Shown: in pieces, positions 54,486 through 63,442 of the stretch
Layout: the number at the start of each line of letters is the position of its first letter
Numbering within the stretch: position 1 is the stretch's first letter
Source: UBA6244 sp963676875
Lineage (GTDB): Bacteria; Bacteroidota; Bacteroidia; Bacteroidales; F082
Direction of reading: 5' to 3'
DNA length: 64,000 nucleotides
NCBI GenBank assembly: GCA_963676875.1
Contig: OY781436.1
Location: 186,001 to 250,000, forward strand
Notes under the pieces: model-generated
What the model was told of the DNA's origin: nothing
Database searches by the model: none
The model's input: only the letters and a program-made list of their open reading frames with translations
Translations under genes and position numbers: made by a program

Positions 54486-55685
54486 TTATTTTTTCTGAAG
54501 TGCCTTTTGATAAAAGGACATTAACCTTTGGCCAACCGCTTCCATAGAATAGACATCATGAGCTTGCTTTTTGATGAGTTCCGGGTCAAATTTTAAATCT
54601 CCGTTTAAAAACCGCTCCATCTCTGTTACCCACCCGATTTCATGCTCAGGCTCGAGCAGCACACCGTTGTCATTGTTCATGATTTCGGCAATACCGCCAA
54701 CCTGGGTAGCCATAACGGGGATACCCAACACAAAGCTTTCGATAATGACCACGGGCAAGTTTTCGTAATGACTTGTCACCAACAGCAAATCGGCTTTACT
54801 CATCTGCAAGGCTAATTTCTCGCCAGTGAGTAGTCCTGTAAATTCGATCTGGTGCTCTGGTATAGACAACTCCCGGGCATAGTCTTTCATCCGTTTCCAG
54901 TCCTGACCATCGCCCACCAAAACCAGTTTGAAGTCGCTACGCTTTTGCGCAAGCAGGGAAATTGCACGCAGCAATCCACTGATATTCTTTGACTTGTCCT
55001 CAAAACAACTAACATGCAGAAATGATTTTTGCAGCTTGGTGGTTTTCTGTTCCGGATATGTCTTAAAAAACACCGAATCCACAACATTGGGCATCACCTC
55101 GTAGGGAGCCCCCACCAAATTCCGCCCTTTTTGCATGGCTTGAGCCAGGTTTTCCGTTACGGTTGTAATTCCAGAAGCGTTTTGCACCACTTTTCCGGTA
55201 AGCCATTTTCTCAGCCATCCTGCATACTGCCCTGTGGGAAGGTAACGCGACCAATGTTCGCTCACCACAAACGGAATTTGACGCCTCCATTTGTATAACA
55301 ACCCAATGATTCCCAAACGTGTAAGAATGTGAATGTGTTGCACATCGGGCTCTCCGAGGATGGCAGTCAATTTTTTTCGGCCCTCAAAATTGGCTTTAAA
55401 AAAGGCTATTAAGGTAAACAACTGGCGTAAAGGCCAGATTTTACAACTGGAAGACGGAAAATAAACCCGCACGGTATGCACTCCGTTTTCAAACACATAT
55501 TCCATTTCCTGTTGCAATATGGGCTGATTTTCATTGGCCAGGTGGGCGTACACCACCCCGATGCGGGCATAAAGGGCAGCGGCTTCGGCATGTCGGCGGA
55601 TGAAAAGTCCGAACATGGGATCGAACCGATGGGGATACCAGCGGGCAAAATAAAAAACCGTCATTTGCTTTTTTTGGTCAGCCAT
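54486..55685 (-). CDS. Glycosyltransferase family 4 protein
   Basis: A 399-residue GT-B fold retaining glycosyltransferase. The N-terminal domain shows FARWYPHRFDPMFGLFIRRH. The donor-binding half shows FKLVLVGDGQDWKRM, the catalytic pair region SHYENLPVVIIESFVLGIPVMAT and GGIAEIMNNDNGVL. Such enzymes build lipopolysaccharide, capsule or exopolysaccharide chains from the cytoplasmic side; donor and acceptor cannot be read from the sequence. It follows the NadR-like kinase gene by five bases, so it is last in that operon. Confidence 0.9.
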   Translation of the reverse strand: MADQKKQMTVFYFARWYPHRFDPMFGLFIRRHAEAAALYARIGVVYAHLANENQPILQQEMEYVFENGVHTVRVYFPSSSCKIWPLRQLFTLIAFFKANFEGRKKLTAILGEPDVQHIHILTRLGIIGLLYKWRRQIPFVVSEHWSRYLPTGQYAGWLRKWLTGKVVQNASGITTVTENLAQAMQKGRNLVGAPYEVMPNVVDSVFFKTYPEQKTTKLQKSFLHVSCFEDKSKNISGLLRAISLLAQKRSDFKLVLVGDGQDWKRMKDYARELSIPEHQIEFTGLLTGEKLALQMSKADLLLVTSHYENLPVVIIESFVLGIPVMATQVGGIAEIMNNDNGVLLEPEHEIGWVTEMERFLNGDLKFDPELIKKQAHDVYSMEAVGQRLMSFYQKALQKK

Positions 55686-55690
55686 CCGTT

Positions 55691-56203
55691 CTATAAATGT
55701 TTTACAAAGCTAATCGCTTTTTCCATTCGCTCCGTACCCAAACCATCCACCACCACGTATTTAACACCATTTTGCTCCAAAGCCTTTTGATATAACAGAA
55801 ACAATTCCAGTCTGTTATCCGGATTTTCCCGCAAAGGATCGGGTTGCCAAATCAAGTCGGGATAACAAAGCAGATACAGGTCGTAACGATGTCGGCGAAA
55901 CATTTGGTCGATCCAGTCAGGACACTTACCAAAAACCACCTCACACCATATTTTTAGTACTGTAAAGTCCGTATCACAAAACAAAAACCGGTTGGCCTTT
56001 GCAGCCATCCGATCCTCCTCCAGCAACTGCCCTTTTGCCATGATTTCCACATCACGCAAGGAATATTCAGGGCCATATATCTCCAGATAATCTCTGGCAA
56101 ATTCGGGCACCCACGGCTCATTGAAAACCTTGGCCAAATGCTGTGCCAGCTCAGTTTTTCCTGTGGACTCAGGGCCTGTGATAGCGATGCGCTTAACCAT
56201 CAA
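55691..56203 (-). CDS. NadR-like ATPase/kinase (probable nicotinamide riboside kinase)
   Basis: A 170-residue P-loop protein resembling the C-terminal kinase domain of NadR. Walker A is GPESTGKTEL (residues 10-19), followed by EPWVPEFARDYLE, the NadR-type segment, and FLFCDTDFTVLKIW. In NadR this domain phosphorylates nicotinamide riboside to NMN. The neighbouring pnuC, which overlaps its start by 11 bases, fits uptake with phosphorylative trapping. The adenylyltransferase domain of full NadR is absent. Confidence 0.87.
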   Translation of the reverse strand: MMVKRIAITGPESTGKTELAQHLAKVFNEPWVPEFARDYLEIYGPEYSLRDVEIMAKGQLLEEDRMAAKANRFLFCDTDFTVLKIWCEVVFGKCPDWIDQMFRRHRYDLYLLCYPDLIWQPDPLRENPDNRLELFLLYQKALEQNGVKYVVVDGLGTERMEKAISFVKHL

Positions 56204-56906
56204 TTTGCTTTGGATTAAGTTGTTTTCGCCATTGGAAATATCCCATAACGGCTAATATCAGGAATATCAGGTATTGAATACCGGTAAAACCGTAGCCCTT
56301 AACAAAGTACAATGGAATGGAAACCACATCACCCACAATCCAAAGGGTCCAGTTTTCGAGTTTTTTGTTGGCCATCAACCACATGGCGGCAAAAAAGATA
56401 CCTGTGGTAAAGGTGTCCAAAAAAGGGGTAGCCATTCTGAAGTCGTCCAGATTGCCGGAGGTAAGATGTTGCCAGGCATAGTTGAAACTCTCAATAAATC
56501 CCAAATGATTAGGCATCACGTTGTAGTATCGATAAACAACAATAACAAAAACAGAGGTAAACACAAAAATCCCGGTTGCCTTAAGTTTGTCAAGCGTTGT
56601 AGTTCGCGAAATGGACAGGTGCTCCTGTGTGCTTCCCACCATATGGTGCCACATATACCAACCATATACGCTCATCAAAGTATAATAAACATTGATGATC
56701 AGATCGCCGTAAAGTGTCCATTGCGAAAGCAAATAGACATAAATGGCCGTGCTGATAATGCCGGTTGGAAACACCTTAATATCTTCGTTTCGTGCATAAA
56801 ACACACTGATAACACCAAATACAGCAGCCACAAATTCCAAGATTATATTGAAGGTAGTGGCCGACTGATAGGGCAACAAAAAGAAACTTAAAAGCTCATT
56901 CATCAA
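56193..56906 (-). CDS. pnuC: PnuC family vitamin transporter
   Basis: A 237-residue membrane protein with seven or eight helices and the PnuC signature region NWTLWIVGDVVSIPLYFVKGY near the C-terminus. PnuC proteins are facilitators for nicotinamide riboside; relatives carry thiamine (PnuT) or riboflavin (PnuX). The adjacent NadR-like kinase favours nicotinamide riboside, whereas the YkoF-like gene next to it leaves thiamine open. No TPP riboswitch is seen upstream. Confidence 0.92.
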   Translation of the reverse strand: MMNELLSFFLLPYQSATTFNIILEFVAAVFGVISVFYARNEDIKVFPTGIISTAIYVYLLSQWTLYGDLIINVYYTLMSVYGWYMWHHMVGSTQEHLSISRTTTLDKLKATGIFVFTSVFVIVVYRYYNVMPNHLGFIESFNYAWQHLTSGNLDDFRMATPFLDTFTTGIFFAAMWLMANKKLENWTLWIVGDVVSIPLYFVKGYGFTGIQYLIFLILAVMGYFQWRKQLNPKQIDG

Positions 56907-57164
56907 TTAAGACTCAGGATGTACTTGCAGGTCGGCATTGATAATTTTCAGCACGAATACCGAATGGGGTAGACTAAAGGAATCCTTGATTTCCCTGGAA
57001 AGGGCTCCCATCACGTCATCGTATGCACCAAAAACCTGCGTACTCATTCCATTGGTTTCCACTCGCAACGTTTCATAACCGTTCATGCGACGGATAAAAT
57101 CTTTAATCGGGGGAATAAATTCCTCTTTTAGAGGGTAATAGCTAATATCAACAGAGCAATTCAT
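56907..57164 (-). CDS. YkoF/MTH1187-type small thiamine-binding-like protein
   Basis: An 85-residue protein with a ferredoxin-like pattern (MNCSVDISYYPLKEEFIPPIKDFIRRMNGY ... VETNGMSTQVFGAYDDVMGAL) similar to the thiamine_BP/YkoF family. Members bind thiamine or hydroxymethylpyrimidine, but many are uncharacterised. Its stop is directly adjacent to the pnuC start, so it heads the operon. It may help handle the transported vitamin; this is inference. Confidence 0.75.
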   Translation of the reverse strand: MNCSVDISYYPLKEEFIPPIKDFIRRMNGYETLRVETNGMSTQVFGAYDDVMGALSREIKDSFSLPHSVFVLKIINADLQVHPES

Positions 57165-57187
57165 GAGGTTTATTTTTTTTGAAGAAG

Positions 57188-57195
57188 CAAAGGTA
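57188..57195 (-). promoter_or_regulatory. -7 element of the YkoF-pnuC operon
   Basis: On the minus strand TACCTTTG matches TAnnTTTG, 24 bases from the start at 57164. Confidence 0.6.
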
Positions 57196-57213
57196 GTGGT
57201 TTTTTATATTTTA

Positions 57214-57221
57214 TATCTTTG
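57214..57221 (+). promoter_or_regulatory. -7 element of the DUF423-like gene
   Basis: TATCTTTG matches exactly. It overlaps the TTG at 57219 that would be the earliest start of the next gene, so that start cannot be used; the ATG at 57237 would give a very short leader. Confidence 0.6.
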
Positions 57222-57236
57222 AACAAAAAGTATGCG

Positions 57237-57647
57237 ATGACACAACGATTTTTGATTACCTCGAGCGTTATGGGCTCCACAGCGGTACTGCTTGGCACCT
57301 TTGGCACCAATATTTTGTACGACCATATTGATAGCGCGCATATGTTTCAATTTGTTACAGCAGTAGTTTTTCAAATGTTTACAGCCCTGATCTTACTTAG
57401 TGTCTCATTTATGAACCGATACGTGGTGCGCGCCTACTTGAACGCCGTTTACTTTTTATTTGTTATTGGAGCTGCCCTCTTCTCCCTTCCAATGTACATG
57501 ATGTCCATTTCGGAAATTACGGGAGAAAAACTAGCTTTTATGTGGCCCATAACCCGAATTGGAGTTGTGGTGATGTTTTTTGGATGGGTGGTATTGTTTT
57601 TTTCCGGTATAAAATACAAACACAAAAAACGGATTGGCAAGAAATAA
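57237..57647 (+). CDS. DUF423-like small membrane protein
   Basis: A 136-residue inner membrane protein with four hydrophobic helices, starting FLITSSVMGSTAVLLGTFG and ending with a TRIGVVVMFFGWVVLFFSGIKY helix and a basic tail. The pattern, including the early glycines and late G-W helix, is like DUF423 (YgdD) proteins of unknown function. The start is chosen from the overlapping promoter element. Confidence 0.7.
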   Translation: MTQRFLITSSVMGSTAVLLGTFGTNILYDHIDSAHMFQFVTAVVFQMFTALILLSVSFMNRYVVRAYLNAVYFLFVIGAALFSLPMYMMSISEITGEKLAFMWPITRIGVVVMFFGWVVLFFSGIKYKHKKRIGKK

Positions 57648-57789
57648 AAGGTAATCAACAACAAAAGTTAACACTCGAGAGATCATCCAATCTATTCACT
57701 GATTGGAATTTACCACCGCAAATTCCCTCTTCTTTGATTAAGACATCACTTTATTGCAATATGACGAATGGTTGGGTTCCAGGAAAACC

Positions 57790-58425
57790 TTACCGCATGT
57801 CTATCACCTCCACATCGGGATAATCAGCAGCTTTAAAGGTAAAAGTTGTATCAGAGAGTTGGAGATCAGGTTGCAGCGATAAAATCCTGTATGTAAAGAC
57901 ATTCCCGTTTTTATCGTAGATAGAAAAACTATCCAAGGACACATCTTTGGCGTTAACCACAACACTTAGCTTATCAAAATTGTTTCCATCTTCGGCTTTT
58001 AAACTTATTTGTTTCAGGTCAGTTCCCTGCAATTTTTTATCCGTATCAAAACGGGCTTTGTAGTCGTCGCCGTATTTTGATAGTATTTTGGTAGGGGAAA
58101 TGCTTTCGTCGCTGTCTTCCACATCACTTACCATCACCTCTTCAGAGTCGGGTAAATAAGTCCAAACCGTTTTTCCGTCGCAAATGATCATCTGACCCTC
58201 CATCTCCAATCGATAGGCATCGCCCTGAACATAAATCACTCCTGTTTTTTCTTCATCAATGTCCATTTCCACATTCACCATGGTATAGCCCAAATCAGCT
58301 TTGAAATTCTTGTACGAAGCAGTTTTGTCAATTACCTGCTTCAGCAAAGCATCAGCATCTTTTTCGTTCTGAGCCCATGCGGGCATTACCACTATTGCCA
58401 ACAGGCAAACCAACCATTTTTTCAT
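57790..58425 (-). CDS. lolA: LolA-like outer membrane lipoprotein carrier
   Basis: A 211-residue periplasmic protein with a signal peptide (MKKWLVCLLAIVVMPAWAQ). It has the LolA beta-barrel pattern: DADALLKQVIDKTASYKNFKADLGYTM, then IICDGKTVWTYLPDSEEVMV, the characteristic hydrophobic-cavity segment. In other bacteria LolA ferries lipoproteins from LolCDE to the outer membrane. The gene stands 117 bases after ftsK in the same direction, an arrangement also known elsewhere (ftsK next to lolA). Confidence 0.88.
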   Translation of the reverse strand: MKKWLVCLLAIVVMPAWAQNEKDADALLKQVIDKTASYKNFKADLGYTMVNVEMDIDEEKTGVIYVQGDAYRLEMEGQMIICDGKTVWTYLPDSEEVMVSDVEDSDESISPTKILSKYGDDYKARFDTDKKLQGTDLKQISLKAEDGNNFDKLSVVVNAKDVSLDSFSIYDKNGNVFTYRILSLQPDLQLSDTTFTFKAADYPDVEVIDMR

Positions 58426-58542
58426 ATCTTTCTTTTTATAATGTACCTTTTCAACTTAGCCTTTCGGTTGATGAATTTGGGATAGCCCATTTTTATCAAG
58501 TAATTACAAAGACTTTTATCAAACACTATTTATTCCTGACTT

Positions 58543-61077
58543 CTATTCTGCATCAAGGTTCTCTCTTGATTGTAAGTCCTTCAAAAACTGTTCCAAAGCC
58601 ATTTCGCTTCCAACTTTCACTTCACGTGCCTTACTCCCCTCGAATGGACCCACAATTCCCGCAGCCTCCAATTGATCGATTATTCTTCCCGCACGATTGT
58701 ATCCTAATTTCAGCTTTCGTTGGAGCAACGAAGTGGACCCCTGCTGGGTTTGCACAATGATAAGCGCCGCATCTTCAAAGAGTTCGTCACGTTCGGAGGG
58801 ATCAACATCAGCACCTTTACCATCGCTTTCCTCGTCTTTAAACTCAGGTAAATGGAGCGCATCAGGATACCCACGCTGGGCACCAATATAACTGGTAAGT
58901 TTTTCCACTTCAGGGGTATCAATAAAAGCGCATTGCAGTCGAATAATGTCGCTTCCCGTACTGAAAAGCATATCTCCTCTACCTACCAATTGGTCGGCAC
59001 CACCCGAATCAAGAATGGTACGTGAGTCGATTTTGGAAATTACACGAAATGCAATTCGCGCCGGGAAGTTGGCCTTAATGGTTCCTGTGATGATATTTAC
59101 AGAAGGACGTTGCGTGGCAATAATCAGGTGGATACCAACAGCACGCGCCAACTGAGCCAATCGGGTAATGGGACCTTCTACCTCCTTGCCTGCCGTCATG
59201 ATCAGGTCGGCAAACTCATCGATTACCAAAACCAGGTAAGGTAAGTACCGATGGCCATGCAGCGGACTTAACTTTCTGGATACAAACTTCTTATTGTATT
59301 CTTTAATATTTCTAACCTGGGCATCTTTAAGAAGCTCATAACGGTTATCCATTTCTATACTCAACGAATTCAGGGTACGTACTACTTTTCGAGTGTCGGT
59401 GATGATGGCTTCTTCAGAATCGGGAAGTTTGGCCAGATAGTGCCTTTCAATACGTGAATACAAGGTGAGTTCGACTTTTTTCGGGTCAACCAGAATAAAC
59501 TTTAGCTCAGCGGGATGTTTTTTATACAGCAGGGAGGCGATGATGGCGTTAAGCCCAACCGATTTACCCTGTCCGGTAGCTCCGGCCATCAACACGTGGG
59601 GCATTTTAGCCAAATCCACCACAAAGCTCTCGTTTGAAATGGTTTTTCCTATGCCAAAAGGAAGTTCGTAGTTGTTGTTTCTAAACTTTTCCGACGAAAA
59701 AATAGACTTCATGGAAACAATGGTCGGATTGCGGTTGGGCACCTCGATACCCACCGTACCCTTGCCGGGAATGGGTGCGATAATCCGAATACCCATGGCC
59801 GAAAGGCTCAAGGCGATATCGTCCTCCAGATTTTTAATTCGCGAAATTCGCACTCCCGGAGCAGGTACAATCTCGTATAAGGTAACTGTCGGACCGATGG
59901 TAGCTTTAATCTTCGTGATATTGATGGCATAGTGCTGGAGGGTTTCGACAATGCGGTTTTTATTGGCTTCCAGTTCATCTTTGTCCACCATTACATCACC
60001 ACTGTGATATTCTTCGAGCAAATCAACCGGAGGCATTTTATAGTCCGACAGGTCGAGTGTGGGGTCGAATTCCGTATCTACGCCAAAATGAGTCCCCGGC
60101 GCCAGCGGCTCCTCCTTTTTTTCCACCGGTTTTTCAATGGTGAGTTCAAGTTCATCTGTACCATTATTAAGCAACTGACTTTCTTCCTGATCCTCATCCT
60201 TATCTAATCCTTTGGCTACATCAATTTTGTATTCATTGGTACCGGATTTTTTTTTCGCAGTTACAAAATCGTCCTCTTGTTTTTCGTCATCTTCCACCGA
60301 AAATTCAACGGTATTATATATATCTTCGGCAGGATTAGTCGGAGTTAAATCAGTTTTTTTAGAATCCTTGCTTTCACTCCTACCAAATAATGTACGGCGC
60401 TCGAACAAAAACGAAAAATGAATGAGTAAAAATATGGCCGGAATAAAAATCAATATCAAAATCAAGCCCACATTGCCAAGATAAGCCAACAACCAGATAT
60501 TCAATTGGAGTCCGGTCCATCCACCCAACACATATTCAGGATGTTGTGAAAATATTAAACCCATAACAGAGGGCAACCATATACCCAGCAAAACGATTAT
60601 TTCAACCCATCTCCAGAGTTTAAAAAGTTTAATCTTTAACAACATGCGAAAGCCCAATGCCAGCAATACTACCACAAAAAGGTAAGCACCCAAACCAATT
60701 CCTTTGGCTACAATAAGTTCGGATACGGTTGACCCCAAACGACCTGTCCACGATTCAACCATGGCTGCATGATCCCTAAAAAAAGTGGAGCCCGGAGATC
60801 TAAAAACACTTCCGGGGTTGGCATCAAACCAATTGATCAGGTAGGAAGTAAAAGCCAAAAACAGGTACACCCCCAGAAAGAGCATAAAAAACCCCACAAT
60901 TTTCACCAGACGTGGATCGGAAAGACGGAAAGATTTTTCTGAGGACACCTTTGTTTTTTTGGGCGTTACGGGTTTTTTCTTTCCTTTCTTCTCTACCGGA
61001 GATGCAGATGGAGCTTTTAATGTATTTGATTTTAACTTGTTAGCCTTTGGCGTCATGGGTGTATTTTTATGAATCAC
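58543..61077 (-). CDS. ftsK: DNA translocase FtsK
   Basis: An 844-residue chromosome-segregation motor. The N-terminal 240 residues contain four membrane helices after a basic stretch. An acidic linker (about 245-330) follows. The RecA motor has Walker A GATGQGKS near residue 500, VIDEFADLIM as Walker B and TQRPSVNIITG. The C-terminal winged-helix gamma domain (LLQRKLKLGYNRAGRIIDQLEAAG) should read polar DNA signals. Start may be the ATG at 61077 or at residue 8. Confidence 0.96.
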   Translation of the reverse strand: MIHKNTPMTPKANKLKSNTLKAPSASPVEKKGKKKPVTPKKTKVSSEKSFRLSDPRLVKIVGFFMLFLGVYLFLAFTSYLINWFDANPGSVFRSPGSTFFRDHAAMVESWTGRLGSTVSELIVAKGIGLGAYLFVVVLLALGFRMLLKIKLFKLWRWVEIIVLLGIWLPSVMGLIFSQHPEYVLGGWTGLQLNIWLLAYLGNVGLILILIFIPAIFLLIHFSFLFERRTLFGRSESKDSKKTDLTPTNPAEDIYNTVEFSVEDDEKQEDDFVTAKKKSGTNEYKIDVAKGLDKDEDQEESQLLNNGTDELELTIEKPVEKKEEPLAPGTHFGVDTEFDPTLDLSDYKMPPVDLLEEYHSGDVMVDKDELEANKNRIVETLQHYAINITKIKATIGPTVTLYEIVPAPGVRISRIKNLEDDIALSLSAMGIRIIAPIPGKGTVGIEVPNRNPTIVSMKSIFSSEKFRNNNYELPFGIGKTISNESFVVDLAKMPHVLMAGATGQGKSVGLNAIIASLLYKKHPAELKFILVDPKKVELTLYSRIERHYLAKLPDSEEAIITDTRKVVRTLNSLSIEMDNRYELLKDAQVRNIKEYNKKFVSRKLSPLHGHRYLPYLVLVIDEFADLIMTAGKEVEGPITRLAQLARAVGIHLIIATQRPSVNIITGTIKANFPARIAFRVISKIDSRTILDSGGADQLVGRGDMLFSTGSDIIRLQCAFIDTPEVEKLTSYIGAQRGYPDALHLPEFKDEESDGKGADVDPSERDELFEDAALIIVQTQQGSTSLLQRKLKLGYNRAGRIIDQLEAAGIVGPFEGSKAREVKVGSEMALEQFLKDLQSRENLDAE

Positions 61078-61132
61078 AAAAGTACAAAATTATTCAGGGT
61101 GAAGGCTGCCCAAGAAGCAAACATACGACGCC

Positions 61133-61166
61133 AAAAAAAAGCAGAATCCTTCAATTCTGCTTTTTA
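61133..61166 (-). terminator. Terminator after hypA
   Basis: GCAGAAT (61141-61147) and ATTCTGC (61154-61160) pair around six bases, with eight A to the left that become a U tract on the minus strand. T5 on the right allows use on both strands. Confidence 0.8.
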
Positions 61167-61183
61167 ATTTTCGATGAACCAAT

Positions 61184-61528
61184 TTAAGTGTCCACCACTA
61201 TTGATTTTATCTTTAATTCCTTTCCAAGATATACCTCGTTAAATAGACCGCCACATTTAGGACAAGGAGTCAGAAAATCATCTATCTCGAAAGTGTGCTG
61301 ACAATCAATACAACGGGTCATGGCCTGAATTTTATTTACCACTATTTCAGTGTTTTCCAGGAGTGTATTTCGCACGGCAGCTTCCAGAGCGGTATCCAAC
61401 GCGTCAAATTCCACGCCGGCCATGGTGCCAATATCCAATATCAACGAAGTAATGGATGTGGCGTTGACCTTTTCAGCTTCTTTTTCAACAGCTTCTATTA
61501 TGCTGATGGCAATGGAAAATTCATGCAT
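61184..61528 (-). CDS. hypA: Hydrogenase nickel-insertion protein HypA
   Basis: A 114-residue metallochaperone that delivers nickel for [NiFe]-hydrogenase or urease. The N-terminal Met-His2-Glu binds nickel. Zinc cysteines are Cys73, Cys76 (CIDC) and Cys89, Cys92 (CPKC). Full length. No other hyp or hydrogenase genes are in the window, so its client enzyme is elsewhere. It lies nine bases after the aminotransferase gene in the same direction. Confidence 0.93.
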   Translation of the reverse strand: MHEFSIAISIIEAVEKEAEKVNATSITSLILDIGTMAGVEFDALDTALEAAVRNTLLENTEIVVNKIQAMTRCIDCQHTFEIDDFLTPCPKCGGLFNEVYLGKELKIKSIVVDT

Positions 61529-61537
61529 AAATCCAGA

Positions 61538-62737
61538 CTAATTGGTTTTTCCCGGATATACTTTCAAAGCCTCACCCAAAACTTTTACAGATTTCTCCAG
61601 ATCACCCACATTCAACACATAGCTAATGCGCACTTCATCTTTGCCTTTACCCTTGGTAGAATAAAACCCGGAAGCTGGTGCCAACATTACCGTTTGATTT
61701 TCAAATGTAAAGTCTTCGAGCAACCACTGACAGAACCGGTCGCTGTCGTCGATGGGTAACTGTGCAACCACATAAAAAGCACCTTCCGGTTTTGGACAAT
61801 AGGCACCCGGTATTTTGTTAATGCCTTCCACCACCGTATTACGACGCGCAATATACTCATCAATAACGGCATCGAAATATTCCTTCGGCGTATCTACGGC
61901 AGCTTCTGAAACCAATTGACCCAAAGAGGGGGGACTCAATCGTGCCTGAGCAAACTTCATGGCAGTAGACATCAGTTGTTTATTTTTTGAAGCCAGCCAA
62001 CCGATACGCACACCACAAGCACTGTAACGCTTAGAAACCGAATCGATAAGGATTACATTTTCTTCAATTCCATCAAGATACATGCAGGAATAATGGGTTT
62101 TTCCGTCGTAGGTAAATTCGCGATACACCTCATCGGCAATAAGAAAGAGGTTGTGTTTTTTTACGATATCACGCAAAACTTCCAGCTCTTCTTTGGAATA
62201 CAGGTATCCGGTAGGATTGTTGGGATTACATACCAGAATAGCTTTGGTTTTTGGCGTAATGTTTTTTTCAAAATCCTCTATGGGCGGCAAAGCAAAACCA
62301 CTTTCAATACTTGAAAAAATGGGAACCACATTAATACCGGCGTTGGCAGCGAAACCATTGTAATTGGCATAAAAAGGCTCGGGAATAATCACCTCATCGC
62401 CGGGATCCATAATCGACTGAAAAGCAAACAACAGCGCTTCGGAAGCACCGGCACTTACAATAATTTCTTCTTCCGTGAGATGAATATTTACGCTTTTGTA
62501 ATATTCAGTTAGTTTTTTACGCAACGAAAGTGTTCCGGCAGAATGACTGTAAGCCAACACTTTGGTTGTCATATTTTTGATTGCATTTAATGCCACCTCA
62601 GGAGTATGGATATCCGGTTGACCTATGTTCAGGTGATGAACATGTACCCCTCGTTTTTTAGCTTCTTCGGCGAAGGGAACGAGCTTACGAATGGGCGATT
62701 CCGGCATTTGCTGCCCTTTTTTGGAAATATTTAACAT
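61538..62737 (-). CDS. Class I/II pyridoxal-phosphate aminotransferase
   Basis: A 399-residue fold-type I aminotransferase. NIGQPDIHTPEVAL and SAGASEALLFAFQ form the N-terminal part, CNPNNPTGYLYS holds the conserved Asn, and the PLP lysine is in IDSVSKRYSACGVRIGW near residue 237. The family includes aspartate aminotransferases; substrate cannot be fixed from the sequence. It is cotranscribed with hypA. Confidence 0.92.
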   Translation of the reverse strand: MLNISKKGQQMPESPIRKLVPFAEEAKKRGVHVHHLNIGQPDIHTPEVALNAIKNMTTKVLAYSHSAGTLSLRKKLTEYYKSVNIHLTEEEIIVSAGASEALLFAFQSIMDPGDEVIIPEPFYANYNGFAANAGINVVPIFSSIESGFALPPIEDFEKNITPKTKAILVCNPNNPTGYLYSKEELEVLRDIVKKHNLFLIADEVYREFTYDGKTHYSCMYLDGIEENVILIDSVSKRYSACGVRIGWLASKNKQLMSTAMKFAQARLSPPSLGQLVSEAAVDTPKEYFDAVIDEYIARRNTVVEGINKIPGAYCPKPEGAFYVVAQLPIDDSDRFCQWLLEDFTFENQTVMLAPASGFYSTKGKGKDEVRISYVLNVGDLEKSVKVLGEALKVYPGKTN

Positions 62738-62768
62738 AGCGCTATCAATTATTGGTTTGATTATATAG

Positions 62769-62813
62769 CAAAAAAAGCCCTCACTTCAGGAAAACCTGAA
62801 CAGATGAAGGCTA
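62769..62813 (-). terminator. Terminator after the short DUF1573 gene
   Basis: On the minus strand AGCC, TCA and TTCAGG pair with CCTGAA, TGA and GGCT around a TTTT loop, ending in TTTTTT. Confidence 0.75.
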
Positions 62814-62833
62814 TACTTAATTTGATCAAATAA

Positions 62834-63286
62834 CTATTTATTGATGGGAGCGGCTCCTCCTCCATTATCTTTTTCGGGAAGTGCTTCAGTTGGTTGGGGC
62901 ACCACCTTACCTTTGATACGCAACATCACGTTGGCGTTGGTAGCCGAATTGGAATATACTGTGACCGTTTTGTTGAAAGGTCCAGCCTTGTGTGTATTGT
63001 AGGTTACTTTAATACTGTTTGTTTCACCGGGCAAAATGGGTTCCTTTGGCCATGCGGGCACGGTACACCCACAAGAAGAGCGAGGCTTACTGAGAATCAG
63101 CGGCTCGTTGCCGGTGTTGGTAAATTCAAAATCATAAGCACCGTCTCCATTTACATAAATGGTGCCGTAGTCATGAACAGTTTCTTTGAAAGTAATTTCG
63201 GGACCATTGGCTTTCTTGGTTTCTTGTTGTGCAACTACAAACAAAACAGAAAACATCAATGCAATCGCCAGAATAATTTTTTTCAT
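62834..63286 (-). CDS. DUF1573 domain exported protein (short form)
   Basis: A 150-residue protein with a signal peptide (residues 1-19) and one DUF1573 domain: FKETVHDYGTIYVNGDGAYDFEFTNTGNEPLIL, then the signature SSCGCTVPAWPKEPI and YNTHKAGPFNKTVTV. The C-terminal tail is Pro/Gly rich. Probably periplasmic; function unknown. TACTTTTG on the minus strand at 63371-63378 is its likely -7 element, about 85 bases upstream. Confidence 0.9.
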   Translation of the reverse strand: MKKIILAIALMFSVLFVVAQQETKKANGPEITFKETVHDYGTIYVNGDGAYDFEFTNTGNEPLILSKPRSSCGCTVPAWPKEPILPGETNSIKVTYNTHKAGPFNKTVTVYSNSATNANVMLRIKGKVVPQPTEALPEKDNGGGAAPINK

Positions 63287-63370
63287 TGGTAATGTTTTTA
63301 AATGTTAAGAACTTTTCAGACGTTGTCAGGGACACATTGGTTCCCGAGGAACGGGTGATTTTTATTGGGA

Positions 63371-63378
63371 CAAAAGTA
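63371..63378 (-). promoter_or_regulatory. -7 element of the short DUF1573 gene
   Basis: Minus-strand TACTTTTG matches TAnnTTTG exactly. Confidence 0.5.
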
Positions 63379-63442
63379 ATAATTAATCACCTTTTAAGCA
63401 TAAAATGTGCCAAATTGTTTTCCTTATTTAACTTTTTTAACA

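Noticed and set aside
57165..57236. TPP or other riboswitch ahead of the YkoF-pnuC operon
   Set aside because: Only about 70 bases separate the divergent starts and they are filled by two -7 elements; no aptamer-like conserved core is seen.
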